Origin: Chryseobacterium cucumeris
Lineage (GTDB): Bacteria > Bacteroidota > Bacteroidia > Flavobacteriales > Weeksellaceae
Assembly (NCBI RefSeq): GCF_001593385.1
Contig: NZ_LUVZ01000001.1
Span: 248,001-312,000 of the forward strand
Direction of reading: 5' to 3'
Length of the DNA stretch: 64,000 bases
Part shown: one piece after another, positions 42,246 through 51,762 of the stretch
Numbering within the stretch: position 1 is the stretch's first letter
How the letters are laid out: each line of letters starts with the position of its first letter
The notes under the pieces: model-generated
Seen by the model: only the letters and a program-made list of their open reading frames with translations
What the model was told of the DNA's origin: nothing
The model's database searches: none
Position numbers and translations under genes: made by a program

Positions 42246-43319
42246 ATGAAAGTCATCAATCAATTCTTTATATCATCCATGGTGATTCTTGCAGGATGTA
42301 ACCAAAAGGATAAAACATCAGAAACACATAATGTAAAAACTGAAGTAAAGCAGAAAACGGTAACATTTGCCGATTTCAAAAAAATACAAGGCGTGGACAA
42401 TGTTCAGGAGGTACCGTTTCAATTATTTACTAAACTGGATTCTGTACAGTTTTTTACCGCGCCGAGTACAGATGCTCCCTATTTGAAAATGCCTTACAAT
42501 AAACTCGATAATTATTATGGATTTGAAGAGTTTGAGGACTTCTATTCTATTCATTACAGCATTAATAATAACATTTCGAACAGTATTGAAGCGTTTGTCC
42601 TGAAGTCGGAATTCACACCGGCATACGAACTTACGTTAAAAGGGGTTGACCTTTATGAGATCAGAAGCAGCACTTTTAGAGAATCTAGTGATTCTAAGAA
42701 TAAATCTTTTAAGAAGTTCGGGACCATTGTGGAGATTTCTGAACAGGAATTTAAAGCCAGTTCAAAAAAACAAATTGGTGAAAAGCTGGTAAAAAATCCC
42801 AATATACAACTGCAGGCAGATAACTGGGTTTACAAAGAAAACGGCAGAGAAGACGCCATTACACAACATGAAAGTATCTCTACCGAGACCGGACCGCTTG
42901 CCAATGAATATGTAGGAAGGTCGCCTTATTTAAACCTGGAAGTATTCAAAGAAAATTCTGATGAAGCTGCAGATTCCTACTATTCTTTTTATAATTTAAA
43001 AAATGCAGTTATGTTTGAACTGAGTACAGAAGGTTATCCGCAAATCCTTCCAACTAAAGGCTGGGTTACCTTCATTTCATCCAATCATGATGTGGGGAGT
43101 AATTTTGTTATTTCTAAATACTTTCCTCAAACTAAGAAACAGGACAACCTTTTATATGTGAATTTCACCAACTTTAAAATAGCAGATGATAAAAAGGCTT
43201 TCTGGACCGATAATGACACTTTCTATGCAGAAGTCTACCCTCTTAACTCTGCTTCGGCTAATGGTAAAAAACATAAAACGGCTTATATAAAAATCCAGCT
43301 GAAGACCGACCTGCTTTAA
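42246..43319 (+). CDS. Lipoprotein of unknown function
   Basis: A 357-residue lipoprotein with signal MKVINQFFISSMVILAGC (lipid Cys 18) followed by NQKDK. The mature part has mixed alpha/beta composition and no recognised domain; the first 100 residues contain FTAPSTDAPYLKMPYNK, reminiscent of SH3-like modules but not convincing. It is divergent from the lipoprotein at 41545 and 86 bp ahead of the secreted protein at 43406. No function assigned. Confidence 0.75.
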   Translation: MKVINQFFISSMVILAGCNQKDKTSETHNVKTEVKQKTVTFADFKKIQGVDNVQEVPFQLFTKLDSVQFFTAPSTDAPYLKMPYNKLDNYYGFEEFEDFYSIHYSINNNISNSIEAFVLKSEFTPAYELTLKGVDLYEIRSSTFRESSDSKNKSFKKFGTIVEISEQEFKASSKKQIGEKLVKNPNIQLQADNWVYKENGREDAITQHESISTETGPLANEYVGRSPYLNLEVFKENSDEAADSYYSFYNLKNAVMFELSTEGYPQILPTKGWVTFISSNHDVGSNFVISKYFPQTKKQDNLLYVNFTNFKIADDKKAFWTDNDTFYAEVYPLNSASANGKKHKTAYIKIQLKTDLL

Positions 43320-43374
43320 TTTGATGAAATAAAAACCCCTGAAATCAGCGAGTGCACAGGGAAATAAAGTCTAA

Positions 43375-43383
43375 TATCTTTGC
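43375..43383 (+). promoter_or_regulatory. -7 box for the secreted protein at 43406
   Basis: TATCTTTGC matches TAnnTTTG, 22 bp before the ATG. Confidence 0.5.
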
Positions 43384-43405
43384 TGCAATTATTTAAAGAG
43401 ATACA

Positions 43406-43972
43406 ATGAAAAAATTAAGTTTGACCCTTCTTTTTTGTTTATTAAGTTTTATGACTTTTGCACAATCGTTAAAAGTCGTTATTAAACAGGATGGAAAAGT
43501 AATTGACCCCGTGAATGATGTTTATGAACTGAAAAAATCTCCTTTTTTATTTGAAATCACGTCTTCCAATCTGGAAGGATTTTTAGTGGGTGCCACAACA
43601 AATAAAGACATCTATGCAGGAGCTTTGGGCGTTTTGAATACTGAAGTTCCATGGTTCCAGAATACAGGTATGGCCGAAGAGCTCTATAACAAGGATAAAG
43701 AAATGTTTCTGATGGATTCCGCGCCTTCATACTGGTATTATACAGATGCAAAAGATCACAGATTTGATAAAAACCCAAAAGGCAATGCAAAGCAATGGAC
43801 TGCTACCCGTACGATTACAAGATTTTATGATATCATGGTAGATCAGCCCATCAGTTTAAAAGATTTTGATGGCAGCGTTTTCATCCTGATGTACCAGCCG
43901 GTTTACAATGACGAATACGATTTAGTAGACAAAAAGAATCTGTTTCAGGCTGCGTTGAAATTTAAAGATTAA
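43406..43972 (+). CDS. Secreted protein of unknown function
   Basis: A 188-residue protein with signal peptide MKKLSLTLLFCLLSFMTFAQ (cleavage after AQ, residue 20). The mature domain is rich in aromatic residues (PSYWYYTDAKDHRFD, ITRFYDIMVDQP). No Cys, repeat or family motif is recognised. It has its own promoter box and a strong terminator, so it is monocistronic and probably periplasmic. Confidence 0.72.
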   Translation: MKKLSLTLLFCLLSFMTFAQSLKVVIKQDGKVIDPVNDVYELKKSPFLFEITSSNLEGFLVGATTNKDIYAGALGVLNTEVPWFQNTGMAEELYNKDKEMFLMDSAPSYWYYTDAKDHRFDKNPKGNAKQWTATRTITRFYDIMVDQPISLKDFDGSVFILMYQPVYNDEYDLVDKKNLFQAALKFKD

Positions 43973-44004
43973 CCGTACACACCCAAATTATTTGATTATA
44001 TAAG

Positions 44005-44040
44005 AAAAAGGCTGCTTACATGATGTGAGCAGCCTTTTTT
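44005..44040. terminator. Bidirectional terminator between the secreted protein and the response regulator
   Basis: AAAAAGGCTGCTTACA-TGA-TGTGAGCAGCCTTTTTT, a 16-bp stem with one wobble, between convergent genes. Confidence 0.85.
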
Positions 44041-44053
44041 CGGGATGATTATT

Positions 44054-44683
44054 TTATTCGATAATCAAGCCGTATTCTATAGCTAATTTTATAGCTGAAC
44101 TCAGGTTGGAGGTCTGAAATTTTTCGATAAGATTTTTGCGGTGGCTTTCTACCGTGTGCGGACTTATAAAAAGCTTTTCCGCCATTTGATTGGTAGTAAG
44201 CCCTTTTGCTGCTTCACCCAGAATTTCTTTTTCTCTTCTGGTTAGTTTCGGAACCTGACTTAATCCGTCTGTTGATTTTTTCTCCAGAACAGCTTTGGTT
44301 TGAGAGCATAAAAACCTGTTACCGCTATATACAGCATTAATTCCTTCTATAATTTCGGAAACTGAAGCATTTTTTTGAATATATCCCAAAGCCCCTTCAG
44401 CAAGAGTACTGTTGATGACGGGCAGTTCGTTATGAACACTAAGGATAATAATCTGAAGGCTGCTGTACTTTTTCTTTAAAGGTTTGATGAGTTCAATGCT
44501 GTTGGTATCTTCCAGATTAATGTCGAGCAGCAGAATGTCAACCGCCTGTTTTGCAAGGCCTGCATTCATTTCGGAGACACTTTTGAAACAATCTACGACA
44601 TCTATTGTTCCGCTGTTGCCTAAAATATTTTTCAGACCTTCCAATAGAAGCGGATGATCGTCTGTTATGGCTACTTTTATCAT
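44054..44683 (-). CDS. NarL/LuxR-type response regulator
   Basis: A 209-residue response regulator. The receiver domain (about 1-120) has the acidic pair DDHP, the phospho-acceptor Asp in VDILLLDINLED (about D54), and a Lys in GYIQKNAS. A LuxR HTH (about 145-205) carries LTRREKEILGEAAKGLTTNQMAEKLFIS. It starts 2 bp after the sensor kinase stop, so the two are translationally coupled and form one two-component system. Target genes are unknown. Confidence 0.93.
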   Translation of the reverse strand: MIKVAITDDHPLLLEGLKNILGNSGTIDVVDCFKSVSEMNAGLAKQAVDILLLDINLEDTNSIELIKPLKKKYSSLQIIILSVHNELPVINSTLAEGALGYIQKNASVSEIIEGINAVYSGNRFLCSQTKAVLEKKSTDGLSQVPKLTRREKEILGEAAKGLTTNQMAEKLFISPHTVESHRKNLIEKFQTSNLSSAIKLAIEYGLIIE

Positions 44684-44685
44684 GT

Positions 44686-46893
44686 TTAATGAATAGGGAT
44701 TTGAAGTTCTATACTGGTGCCAATATTTAATTCGGAGGTGATATTCATGGTTCCTTTTAAAAACTGGACTCTCAATTCTATATTGTGAAAACCTGCCGTT
44801 TTTCTAACGTCTAAATTGGTATGATCGAAACCTTTACCGTTATCCTCTACTGTAAGATTTATTAGGTTTTCTTCTTCGCTTACCTGAATGATAATTTCAG
44901 AAGTCTCGGCATGCTTTATCGCATTGTTGACCAGTTCCTGAATAATCCTGTAAATGATCAATTGCTTTTCCTTCGATATGGAATTGCTGTAATTGATAAA
45001 CTCTGTATGGATTTCCAGAGCATGATTGGAAATTCGGGAAGCAAACTCCTGAATAGCCACTTCCAGACCGTATTTTGTTAATAAATCAGGCATTAGATTA
45101 TGTGCCACCCTTCTCAGTTCTTCCACAGCACCATCGATCTGTTCAATTGATTTTGAAATTCCTTCTTCAATATTTTCGGATTGATGAGGATTTAAATAAG
45201 AAAGTTGATGCTTAGTTCCGGACAGCAAACCTCCCAATCCGTCATGGAGATCACGGGCCAGACGGCCACGCTCCTGCTCCTGCCCTTCAAGCAATGCAGT
45301 AAGGGTAGATATTTTCGAGTTTTGCTTTTCCTGTTCCATGGCTAAAGCATGCAGTTCGTCTCTTCGTTTAATAGACCTGGCACGCTGCTTATAGGCATAC
45401 AGCAACAAGAGGATCAAAATGATGAAAAAAATAATAAAAAAAATGTAGTACGTATTGATCTTTTCCTTGAACGCCAGGAGTTTTTTAAAGGTATTAATAT
45501 CGTTATTCTTCTGTTGGGTTTCCAGTTTTGCCAAACGAAGCTGCTGTTCTTTTTTCTCGGATTCAAGTTCTGAGAATTTCAGTCTTTCACGCTGGTTTTC
45601 TTCTACCAATTTTAGGTTGTTATAAACCTGTTCACGCTGTGCACGCAAAATATTAATAAGTTTGATTTCCTGTGCTTTCTTGTCGCTTTCGAGCTGTAGC
45701 TTGATGTACTTTTGCTCCTGTCGCTCTTTATCAAACTGTGATTCTAATCTTTTGGTGATATCCAGTTTTTCCTGATCGTAAATGCTCTTGTATTGATCAA
45801 CATAGCTTTTATAATAAGTCAGTGCTTCTTTATAATTACCCTGCTCTTCACTAATTCTGGATAGAGATTCAAGGATAGACAATTCTATCATATGATTTCT
45901 TACCGGGCTTTTCCCAATTTCCATGGAGGCTTTCAGAAAATAAGATTTGGCTAAATCATAATTTTTATCCTGCAATGCCAATTCTGCCAGAATTCCAAAG
46001 GAAGAAGCAATGTGAATAGCATCACCAATCTCCAGGCTCACTTTATTGGCTAACTGTGCATATTGCATAGCTTTATCACTGTCAAACCCAGTATATAAAT
46101 TAGCTAAATTGATGGCAGCATATGAGAGGCTGTTTCTGCTAAGCATCGCATCTTTATTTTTATTAAAAGTCGCAATAGCCTGTAAATAATACTGTTCCGT
46201 TTTATTTCGAAACATTGTATTGGATGGCTCCTGTGTATATTTTTGTTCATATACGTACCCCATCCGCATGTAAGCATCAAAGATAAGATTGGGGTCATTT
46301 TGCTTGGAAGCTAACAATAGAAATTGTTTGCTGTATTTTTCTTCCAGCTGATATTCATTCAGGTCAGAATAAATGGCAGATAATTCCTTGGCTGCATTAC
46401 CCAATCTTCCATATAGTGTGGAAGTAGTTGGTGAGTTTTCATAATATTCGATCGCTTTCAGGTAAGCAGCGACAGCATCGGTCGTTTTATTATTGCGTAC
46501 CAGAATCCAGCCTTTTGCATATTGTACATAACCCTTTGCTTCATTACTATTCGTTTTTAAGCTGTATGCCCTAGCCATATCAAGGCTTTTTGAAGACTCC
46601 GCGGTTTTATTATCCAGCCGGTAATTCATGGCCTGTACCGCATATAAAATTGTGGCATACTTTCCATCCGCCTGTTTTGCAGCAAGGGAAATATTAGTAT
46701 CTAAAATCTGGTAAGATTTGGGCTTAAGATTATGAAAGAATAATGCTGTAGCGTACCTGGGAGCCAGGTTGAGCTGTTCTGCCGTATTGTTTGAGGCATG
46801 GCTGTATTCTCTTTCTAATTTGCTTAAAACATCCTGTGCCTGAACAAAAAATGGACAAATAAGTAAAGTAAATATAAGTAATAACCTGTGCAT
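44686..46893 (-). CDS. TPR-containing HisKA_3 sensor histidine kinase
   Basis: A 735-residue sensor kinase. A signal peptide (MHRLLLIFTLLICPFFVQAQ) precedes a periplasmic TPR array (about 20-400), a coiled coil (about 400-480, rich in Glu/Lys/Gln), a membrane helix (about 490-515, FIIFFIILILLLLYAY) and a NarX-type kinase core. The phospho-His is in RLARDLHDGLGGLLSG and the ATPase N and G boxes are in ELVNNAIKHAE and VEDNGKGFD. Start 46893 is chosen for its signal peptide; an in-frame ATG at 46920 adds nine residues. It overlaps nothing once the longer ORF is discarded. It signals to the adjacent response regulator. Confidence 0.9.
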   Translation of the reverse strand: MHRLLLIFTLLICPFFVQAQDVLSKLEREYSHASNNTAEQLNLAPRYATALFFHNLKPKSYQILDTNISLAAKQADGKYATILYAVQAMNYRLDNKTAESSKSLDMARAYSLKTNSNEAKGYVQYAKGWILVRNNKTTDAVAAYLKAIEYYENSPTTSTLYGRLGNAAKELSAIYSDLNEYQLEEKYSKQFLLLASKQNDPNLIFDAYMRMGYVYEQKYTQEPSNTMFRNKTEQYYLQAIATFNKNKDAMLSRNSLSYAAINLANLYTGFDSDKAMQYAQLANKVSLEIGDAIHIASSFGILAELALQDKNYDLAKSYFLKASMEIGKSPVRNHMIELSILESLSRISEEQGNYKEALTYYKSYVDQYKSIYDQEKLDITKRLESQFDKERQEQKYIKLQLESDKKAQEIKLINILRAQREQVYNNLKLVEENQRERLKFSELESEKKEQQLRLAKLETQQKNNDINTFKKLLAFKEKINTYYIFFIIFFIILILLLLYAYKQRARSIKRRDELHALAMEQEKQNSKISTLTALLEGQEQERGRLARDLHDGLGGLLSGTKHQLSYLNPHQSENIEEGISKSIEQIDGAVEELRRVAHNLMPDLLTKYGLEVAIQEFASRISNHALEIHTEFINYSNSISKEKQLIIYRIIQELVNNAIKHAETSEIIIQVSEEENLINLTVEDNGKGFDHTNLDVRKTAGFHNIELRVQFLKGTMNITSELNIGTSIELQIPIH

Positions 46894-46954
46894 CAAACCC
46901 TTATCTTTATTAAATTGCATTCCATTAAGGAACGTAAATATAGGTAAATCCCTG

Positions 46955-49423
46955 TTAATCTGTTTCGAAACCATGCTTTTCAGCAAAAGCACTCCACTTC
47001 AGGTATTTCTTTTCATTTTTAAAGACCGGATCTTCACCATAATAATACATCAAACGTTGTGTTGCATATTCGTAGGCACTGTAAGTATTGGCCTGTTCAT
47101 AATACTTAATGGCTTTCTTCAGATCCGTTTTTACTCCCATACCGTGTTCGTAGATAATGCCGTAATAAATCCCGGAATAAGATTGATCATAGTCTTTCTT
47201 CAAGTATACCAAGAGGTTTTTATAGTCTCTTAACTGGTAATAGATTTCTGAGATTTTATCGTAATTGTAGGTATATTTTTTCTCAGCTTTCTGATAAAAA
47301 TCCAAAGCTTTACTGTAATCCTGCTTCACGTGTTGTCCAAAATAATACAGATCACCCAGGTTGACAAGTGCCATTTCGTCACCAAGCTCGGCACTCTTTT
47401 CATAGGCCTCAATTGCTTTTTTGATATTAAAAGAATACCCTATTCCGTTGTGGTATAAAGCCCCGATATTATTCCAGGCTATAGGATGGTTTCGTTGTGC
47501 TGCTTTTTCGTAATATGTAATGCCTCTTTGCGGATCAAATAATGATTCTATTTCAGGATCCGTAAGCAGTAGCCCTATTTCTACCAAACTATCCATGTCA
47601 CCCTTTTGAGCAGATAACTCAAAAAGACGAAGTGCTTCGTGGTAATTCTGGTTTTCCTTTTCGTCAAAAGCCATTTTTTTAATCGTTCCAACCTCCATGA
47701 ATTGTTCGGGGTTCTTACCTTTCTGGCTTTTCCAACGGTTATAAAAGGAAGTAAAGTATTCCAGATCTTTTCCCCGGAATGAATACCGGTCCAGATAAAC
47801 GGCACCATATTCGGAAGCCTCTACCCGGTGAATGCTTTTGTCTTCATGCATCCTCAACATATTTTCACCCTGATACAGAAACAATAAACCTTCTTTTGTT
47901 CTGTAATTCAAAGGATTGGAAATATAATCATACAATTGGGCTGACAGACCATTCTCAAAATCGAACAATTGATACCCTTCATTCTTTTGAACCGATAAAA
48001 ATCCATTTTCCAGATAGTGAATCTGCTTAATTTCCGGTTGGGGAGTGATTAACCAATTTCCATTACCTGCATCAAAAAGTCCTGATCCTGCATTGGTTTC
48101 CAGGATAAAGACATTATTTTTATATCCGGCATTGGACTGTGCTTTTATTTTACTAACAGATTCATTTTCCAGCAGAAACTGATGTTTTAAAGCATGATAG
48201 ATCTTCCAGCTTTTGTCTTTACGAACAGCAAGAGTTTCATAATTATCAATTAAGATCATCTGATCTGCTTCGTCTATAATGAGGCGGCCTCTTTCATCAA
48301 TCAATCTGCCCTTCTTGTCAAATTTGTTCGGTTTGATCCAGAAACAGGTACTTGCTTTTGAGATGCTGCCTTCTAAAAAGTCTCCGAGATAGTTTCCTTC
48401 TTTTGTATAATATTTTCGTTTTCCGGTACCTTTTTGTCTGGTGAAAAATAATTCAGGGAAATAATCATATTCATATGGATTTTCGCTTTCAATAGGGATA
48501 ATCAGTATGTTTTCATCGTTGTAAACTCCGAATTTTCCATCTTTTTCTACCAAAAGAAATCCATAGGCTGCTCTTTCAATGGCATCGTATTCCGCAGGAA
48601 TCATCCAGGTGTTTGAATAGATTTTTAAAATCCCTGATTTGCCATTCACCTTTACTTCACCTAAAGGTTCCTGCCCAAAATCGAATACGTCAAAAGCATC
48701 TTCATATACCGGAGAAACCCATTCTTTTCCGTCACTTTGCAGGTAACCAAAAAAAGCACCTTTTTGAATTACCGATATATTGTAGTAATCATCGGCTTCA
48801 AAAATATCATCATAAACTGCCGGAGCTAAAATACCCCCTTTTGCATCTTTAAGGCCAAACTTCCCGTTCTCTTCAAATACAGAAGATGCCGCTTTTTTAT
48901 AGGCAAGCTCTTCAAAATATCCTAATCCGTAATTAACCCAGTCGGTTTGTAAAATTTCAAGAAATGAGGAATATCCTGTCTGTGAAAACAAGGGATCCAG
49001 CAGCGAAAGGTTACGGGCTTTAACAGCCTTTTTATACAGCTTGCTTTTTTGCTGAATTTCTACCAGCCATTCCTTTGCCTGTACCGTATGTTCTTCTTCG
49101 TTCATATTGAAAACATCTGTTGCATTCAATACAAAAGTGTCGTAAGGTAAAGCTTCCAGAAACTCGAACATCTTATTAACGGGTTCGTAATAAGCTTTCT
49201 TGTAATGCAGCTGAAAAGTATCTGCCAGCAGATTGAAAAAATAACGCAGCTGAACAATTCCCTGGTTTTTATCGGAGAAAAATTCAACACCTTCCACTTT
49301 GATCTCTTCTGCGAGCAGAGGATACAGCAATAATGGAATTTCATAGTTCCACTCGCCCAGATAGGTATCGAATGTCTGATTTGCTTTCTGATCGTAGTTG
49401 TATAAATAAATCCGGTGCGCCAT
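46955..49423 (-). CDS. WG-repeat and Sel1-repeat protein
   Basis: An 822-residue protein without signal peptide. The central part (about 180-560) contains WG repeats (FGLKDAKGGILAPAVYDDIF, SGILKIYSNTWMIPAEYDAI, KFGVYNDENILIIP). Residues about 590-810 are Sel1/TPR-like repeats (YYEKAAQRNHPIAWNNIGAL, AYEKSAELGDEMALVNLGDL, YYGIIYEHGMGVKTDLKKAI). Both repeat types are protein-interaction scaffolds. It lies 61 bp upstream of the kinase on the same strand and may be cotranscribed with the two-component system, possibly as an accessory component. The N-terminal 180 residues are not recognised. Confidence 0.82.
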   Translation of the reverse strand: MAHRIYLYNYDQKANQTFDTYLGEWNYEIPLLLYPLLAEEIKVEGVEFFSDKNQGIVQLRYFFNLLADTFQLHYKKAYYEPVNKMFEFLEALPYDTFVLNATDVFNMNEEEHTVQAKEWLVEIQQKSKLYKKAVKARNLSLLDPLFSQTGYSSFLEILQTDWVNYGLGYFEELAYKKAASSVFEENGKFGLKDAKGGILAPAVYDDIFEADDYYNISVIQKGAFFGYLQSDGKEWVSPVYEDAFDVFDFGQEPLGEVKVNGKSGILKIYSNTWMIPAEYDAIERAAYGFLLVEKDGKFGVYNDENILIIPIESENPYEYDYFPELFFTRQKGTGKRKYYTKEGNYLGDFLEGSISKASTCFWIKPNKFDKKGRLIDERGRLIIDEADQMILIDNYETLAVRKDKSWKIYHALKHQFLLENESVSKIKAQSNAGYKNNVFILETNAGSGLFDAGNGNWLITPQPEIKQIHYLENGFLSVQKNEGYQLFDFENGLSAQLYDYISNPLNYRTKEGLLFLYQGENMLRMHEDKSIHRVEASEYGAVYLDRYSFRGKDLEYFTSFYNRWKSQKGKNPEQFMEVGTIKKMAFDEKENQNYHEALRLFELSAQKGDMDSLVEIGLLLTDPEIESLFDPQRGITYYEKAAQRNHPIAWNNIGALYHNGIGYSFNIKKAIEAYEKSAELGDEMALVNLGDLYYFGQHVKQDYSKALDFYQKAEKKYTYNYDKISEIYYQLRDYKNLLVYLKKDYDQSYSGIYYGIIYEHGMGVKTDLKKAIKYYEQANTYSAYEYATQRLMYYYGEDPVFKNEKKYLKWSAFAEKHGFETD

Positions 49424-49795
49424 TCGTCAAATTTTATAATGTCGGAAAGCATTACAGCATTCCCTGTTACCTGAGGTTACCTCCAGAGTAGCTGCATAAT
49501 TCCAAGATACGCATCAATATTACTTTTACAGCTTCTTCCTCACTCCATTGTATTTGGCTAGTGTTTTTACCCATAGTTTTTTAGTGTTTATTCGAAATAA
49601 GAATTTATCGTTGAATCGGGTGTGAAAAAGAAAGCTATAAAAGTTATAAATTATTGTTTATTCGGGAGAGATTTTAACCGTTTTATCTTTATTAGATTTT
49701 TAGGTCAAAGATAAAAATAGAGACAGTATAAAAACATCCCTGATATCAGTGGTTTTTAGTTTAGTCTGTTTCATAATATAATGCATCACATCTTC
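49424..49795. other. Non-coding gap upstream of the WG/Sel1 gene
   Basis: No gene is supported. It contains a directly repeated GTTACCT at 49466-49472 and 49476-49482 with an ACCT/AGGT inversion between them, and A/T-rich sequence elsewhere. The promoter of the WG/Sel1 gene must lie here, but no -7 box matched well. Confidence 0.3.
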
Positions 49796-50038
49796 TTACG
49801 GCCTATAGGTTTCGGCCTGTTCAAACAGGATCATGTAACAATAAAATGCAGTTAAAACTACTCCGATAAGGCCGGAAATAAGAAATATAAGAAGGTAATA
49901 CACCACTTTTTTATCTTTCTTTTGTATAAAATTGATAATGAAAGTAATCAGCGTACACAGGAATCCTGCTCCAAAAAATATAATTAAGACAGCAAAAAAT
50001 AAAGCTCTTTCCAGGTGTAGGTCTGCGGATGAAAGCAT
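49796..50038 (-). CDS. Small two-helix membrane protein
   Basis: An 80-residue protein with two strong transmembrane segments (about 12-37 and 46-71) joined by a positively charged loop (QKKDKKV), giving an in-out-in-like hairpin. It has no recognised family. Composition and length are those of a genuine small membrane protein and no competing ORF overlaps it. It stands alone between the WG/Sel1 gene and the alpha/beta hydrolase gene. Confidence 0.5.
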   Translation of the reverse strand: MLSSADLHLERALFFAVLIIFFGAGFLCTLITFIINFIQKKDKKVVYYLLIFLISGLIGVVLTAFYCYMILFEQAETYRP

Positions 50039-50395
50039 AACAGTTTAAATTTACAGGTTAACAATAAGTTCAGCAGGTTTGACTGAAAATAGTAATGATC
50101 AAGCCTACCTGAATTGTATGTTTCATATTCATCGTCAATATTAGAGAGAACCGTCAAATACTGCAATCCCGATTATCAGGTATATTTTGTGCTGCCTTAC
50201 TTTTTTGAGTATTTTCTTCGTAACAAAAACATTTTCAATCTATTTACTCTTTAAAGAGTATTACCTATACATTATTATTGTTAACAAATTTTTAAACAAT
50301 TATTATCTTAGATCAAGATATTCTAAAGATTTTCTATCTAAATTTGTGATATAAAAAATCAAACACACTATTTATTAATATTAAAAAAAGAAACA
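50039..50395. other. Intergenic region before the alpha/beta hydrolase
   Basis: No gene is supported. The region is AT-rich with TTGTTAACAA at 50279-50288 and a TAAATTTGT -7 box at 50339-50347. A 60-residue minus-strand ORF here (49984-50166) overlaps the small membrane protein gene and is not credible. Confidence 0.3.
50339..50347 (+). promoter_or_regulatory. -7 box for the alpha/beta hydrolase gene
   Basis: TAAATTTGT matches TAnnTTTG, with the ATG 48 bp downstream. Confidence 0.45.
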
Positions 50396-51217
50396 ATGAG
50401 CACACTTACATTAAAAGACGGAACAGAAATTTATTACAAAGATTGGGGGAAAGGACAGCCGGTTTTCTTTCACCACGGATGGCCATTATCGAGTGATGAC
50501 TGGGATGCCCAAATGTTCTTCTTTCTGGAACAGGGTTATAGAGTAATTGCTCATGACAGAAGAGGACACGGAAGATCTGAACAGACACCTTACGGACATG
50601 ATATGGATACTTATGCATCTGACGTAGCAGAAATTGTTAAAGCTTTGGATTTGAAGGATGTAATCCACGTAGGACATTCTACAGGCGGTGGTGAAGTAAT
50701 CCGATATGTAGCAAAGCATGGTAACGGAAGAGTGGCAAAAGCCGTTCTGGTAAGTGCAGTGACACCTATTATGGTTCAGAATGAGAATAACCCGAATGGA
50801 GTTCCTATTTCCGTTTTTGATGATATCCGAAACAATACCGCAAAACACAGACAGCAATTCTTCATCGATATTACCTTCCCTTTTTATGGGTACAACAGAG
50901 AAGGAGCCAAAGTTTCAGAAGGAATCCAGAGAAACTGGTGGAGACAAGGTATGAATGGTTCTATCAAAGCACATTATGACTGTGTGAAAGCATTCTCTGA
51001 GACAGATTTCACCGAGGATCTTAAAAGTGTAGATGTTCCTGTATTGGTAATGCACGGTGAAGATGATCAGATTGTACCTTTTGAAACCACAGGCAAGGTA
51101 GCTGCTACCCTTCTTAAAAACGGGAAACTGATTTCCTATCCCGGTTTTCCACACGGAATGCCAACTACAGAGGCTGAAACCATCAACAGAGATCTTCTGG
51201 AGTTTTTTAAATCATAA
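50396..51217 (+). CDS. Alpha/beta hydrolase, non-heme haloperoxidase-like
   Basis: A 273-residue alpha/beta hydrolase closest to bacterial cofactor-free chloroperoxidases and related esterases. The oxyanion segment is HHGWPLSSDDWD, the nucleophile Ser95 is in GHSTGGGE, the acid is in HGEDDQIVPF (about D222) and the catalytic His in FPHGMPTTEAE (about H252). Haloperoxidase activity of such enzymes is often a side reaction of a hydrolase or perhydrolase; the natural substrate is unknown. No signal peptide. It is monocistronic. Confidence 0.9.
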   Translation: MSTLTLKDGTEIYYKDWGKGQPVFFHHGWPLSSDDWDAQMFFFLEQGYRVIAHDRRGHGRSEQTPYGHDMDTYASDVAEIVKALDLKDVIHVGHSTGGGEVIRYVAKHGNGRVAKAVLVSAVTPIMVQNENNPNGVPISVFDDIRNNTAKHRQQFFIDITFPFYGYNREGAKVSEGIQRNWWRQGMNGSIKAHYDCVKAFSETDFTEDLKSVDVPVLVMHGEDDQIVPFETTGKVAATLLKNGKLISYPGFPHGMPTTEAETINRDLLEFFKS

Positions 51218-51364
51218 TAAGAATAAGAACATCATTACGTTTTTATGAACGTATAGCATTGTAGGCAAATCCGTATTGATATGGGTTTGCCTTTATAATT
51301 CAACCCAAAAGACCTTCCTGTTGATATACATTAAAAATTCCTTTCGTGTATCACTTTTTTTTCG

Positions 51365-51373
51365 TAATTTTGC
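51365..51373 (+). promoter_or_regulatory. -7 box of rpmI-rplT
   Basis: TAATTTTGC matches TAnnTTTG. The start codon of rpmI is 74 bp downstream, leaving room for a regulatory leader. Confidence 0.5.
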
Positions 51374-51384
51374 AAACTATTATT

Positions 51385-51399
51385 CCTAATGTCTTTAGG
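51385..51399 (+). promoter_or_regulatory. Leader hairpin of rpmI-rplT
   Basis: CCTAA-TGTCT-TTAGG is a small perfect hairpin at the expected start of the rpmI leader. In other bacteria L20 autoregulates this operon by binding the leader; a similar role here is only suggested. Confidence 0.25.
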
Positions 51400-51447
51400 A
51401 GTAGCCAAAACAGATATTGATAACAAAAACAATAAAAAAGCAAAACA

Positions 51448-51645
51448 ATGCCAAAATTAAAAACGAAATCAGGTGCTAAGAAACGTTTTGCTCTTACCGG
51501 AACAGGTAAGATCAAAAGAAAAAACGCTTACAAAAGCCACATCTTAACTAAGAAAGAAACTAAGCAGAAGAGAAATCTTACGTCTACTTCTTACGTAGCT
51601 AAAGTGGATGAGAAAAGCGTTCAACGTCAATTAGCAATTAAGTAG
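51448..51645 (+). CDS. rpmI: 50S ribosomal protein L35
   Basis: A 65-residue, highly basic protein with the L35 signature [20 protein letters not shown] and the conserved [13 protein letters not shown] segment. It is followed by rplT, as in nearly all bacteria. Its usual upstream partner infC lies 10 kb away in this window. Confidence 0.97.
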   Translation: MPKLKTKSGAKKRFALTGTGKIKRKNAYKSHILTKKETKQKRNLTSTSYVAKVDEKSVQRQLAIK

Positions 51646-51762
51646 TTTTTATAAATCTATATTCGGTTTATAAGAATTCAAACAAATTCACAATTTTAAC
51701 CCTGAAACGGTGCAAATAAGAGCAATAACACTGCCGCCCTTTTCAAAAAAACAATTTAAATT

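Noticed and set aside
46894..46992. 33-residue extension of the sensor kinase into the upstream gene
   Set aside because: It overlaps the end of the WG/Sel1 gene and hides the signal peptide; ATG 46893 (or 46920) fits better.
50406..50857. Minus-strand ORFs over the alpha/beta hydrolase
   Set aside because: They are antisense to an intact catalytic-triad enzyme and have no family features.
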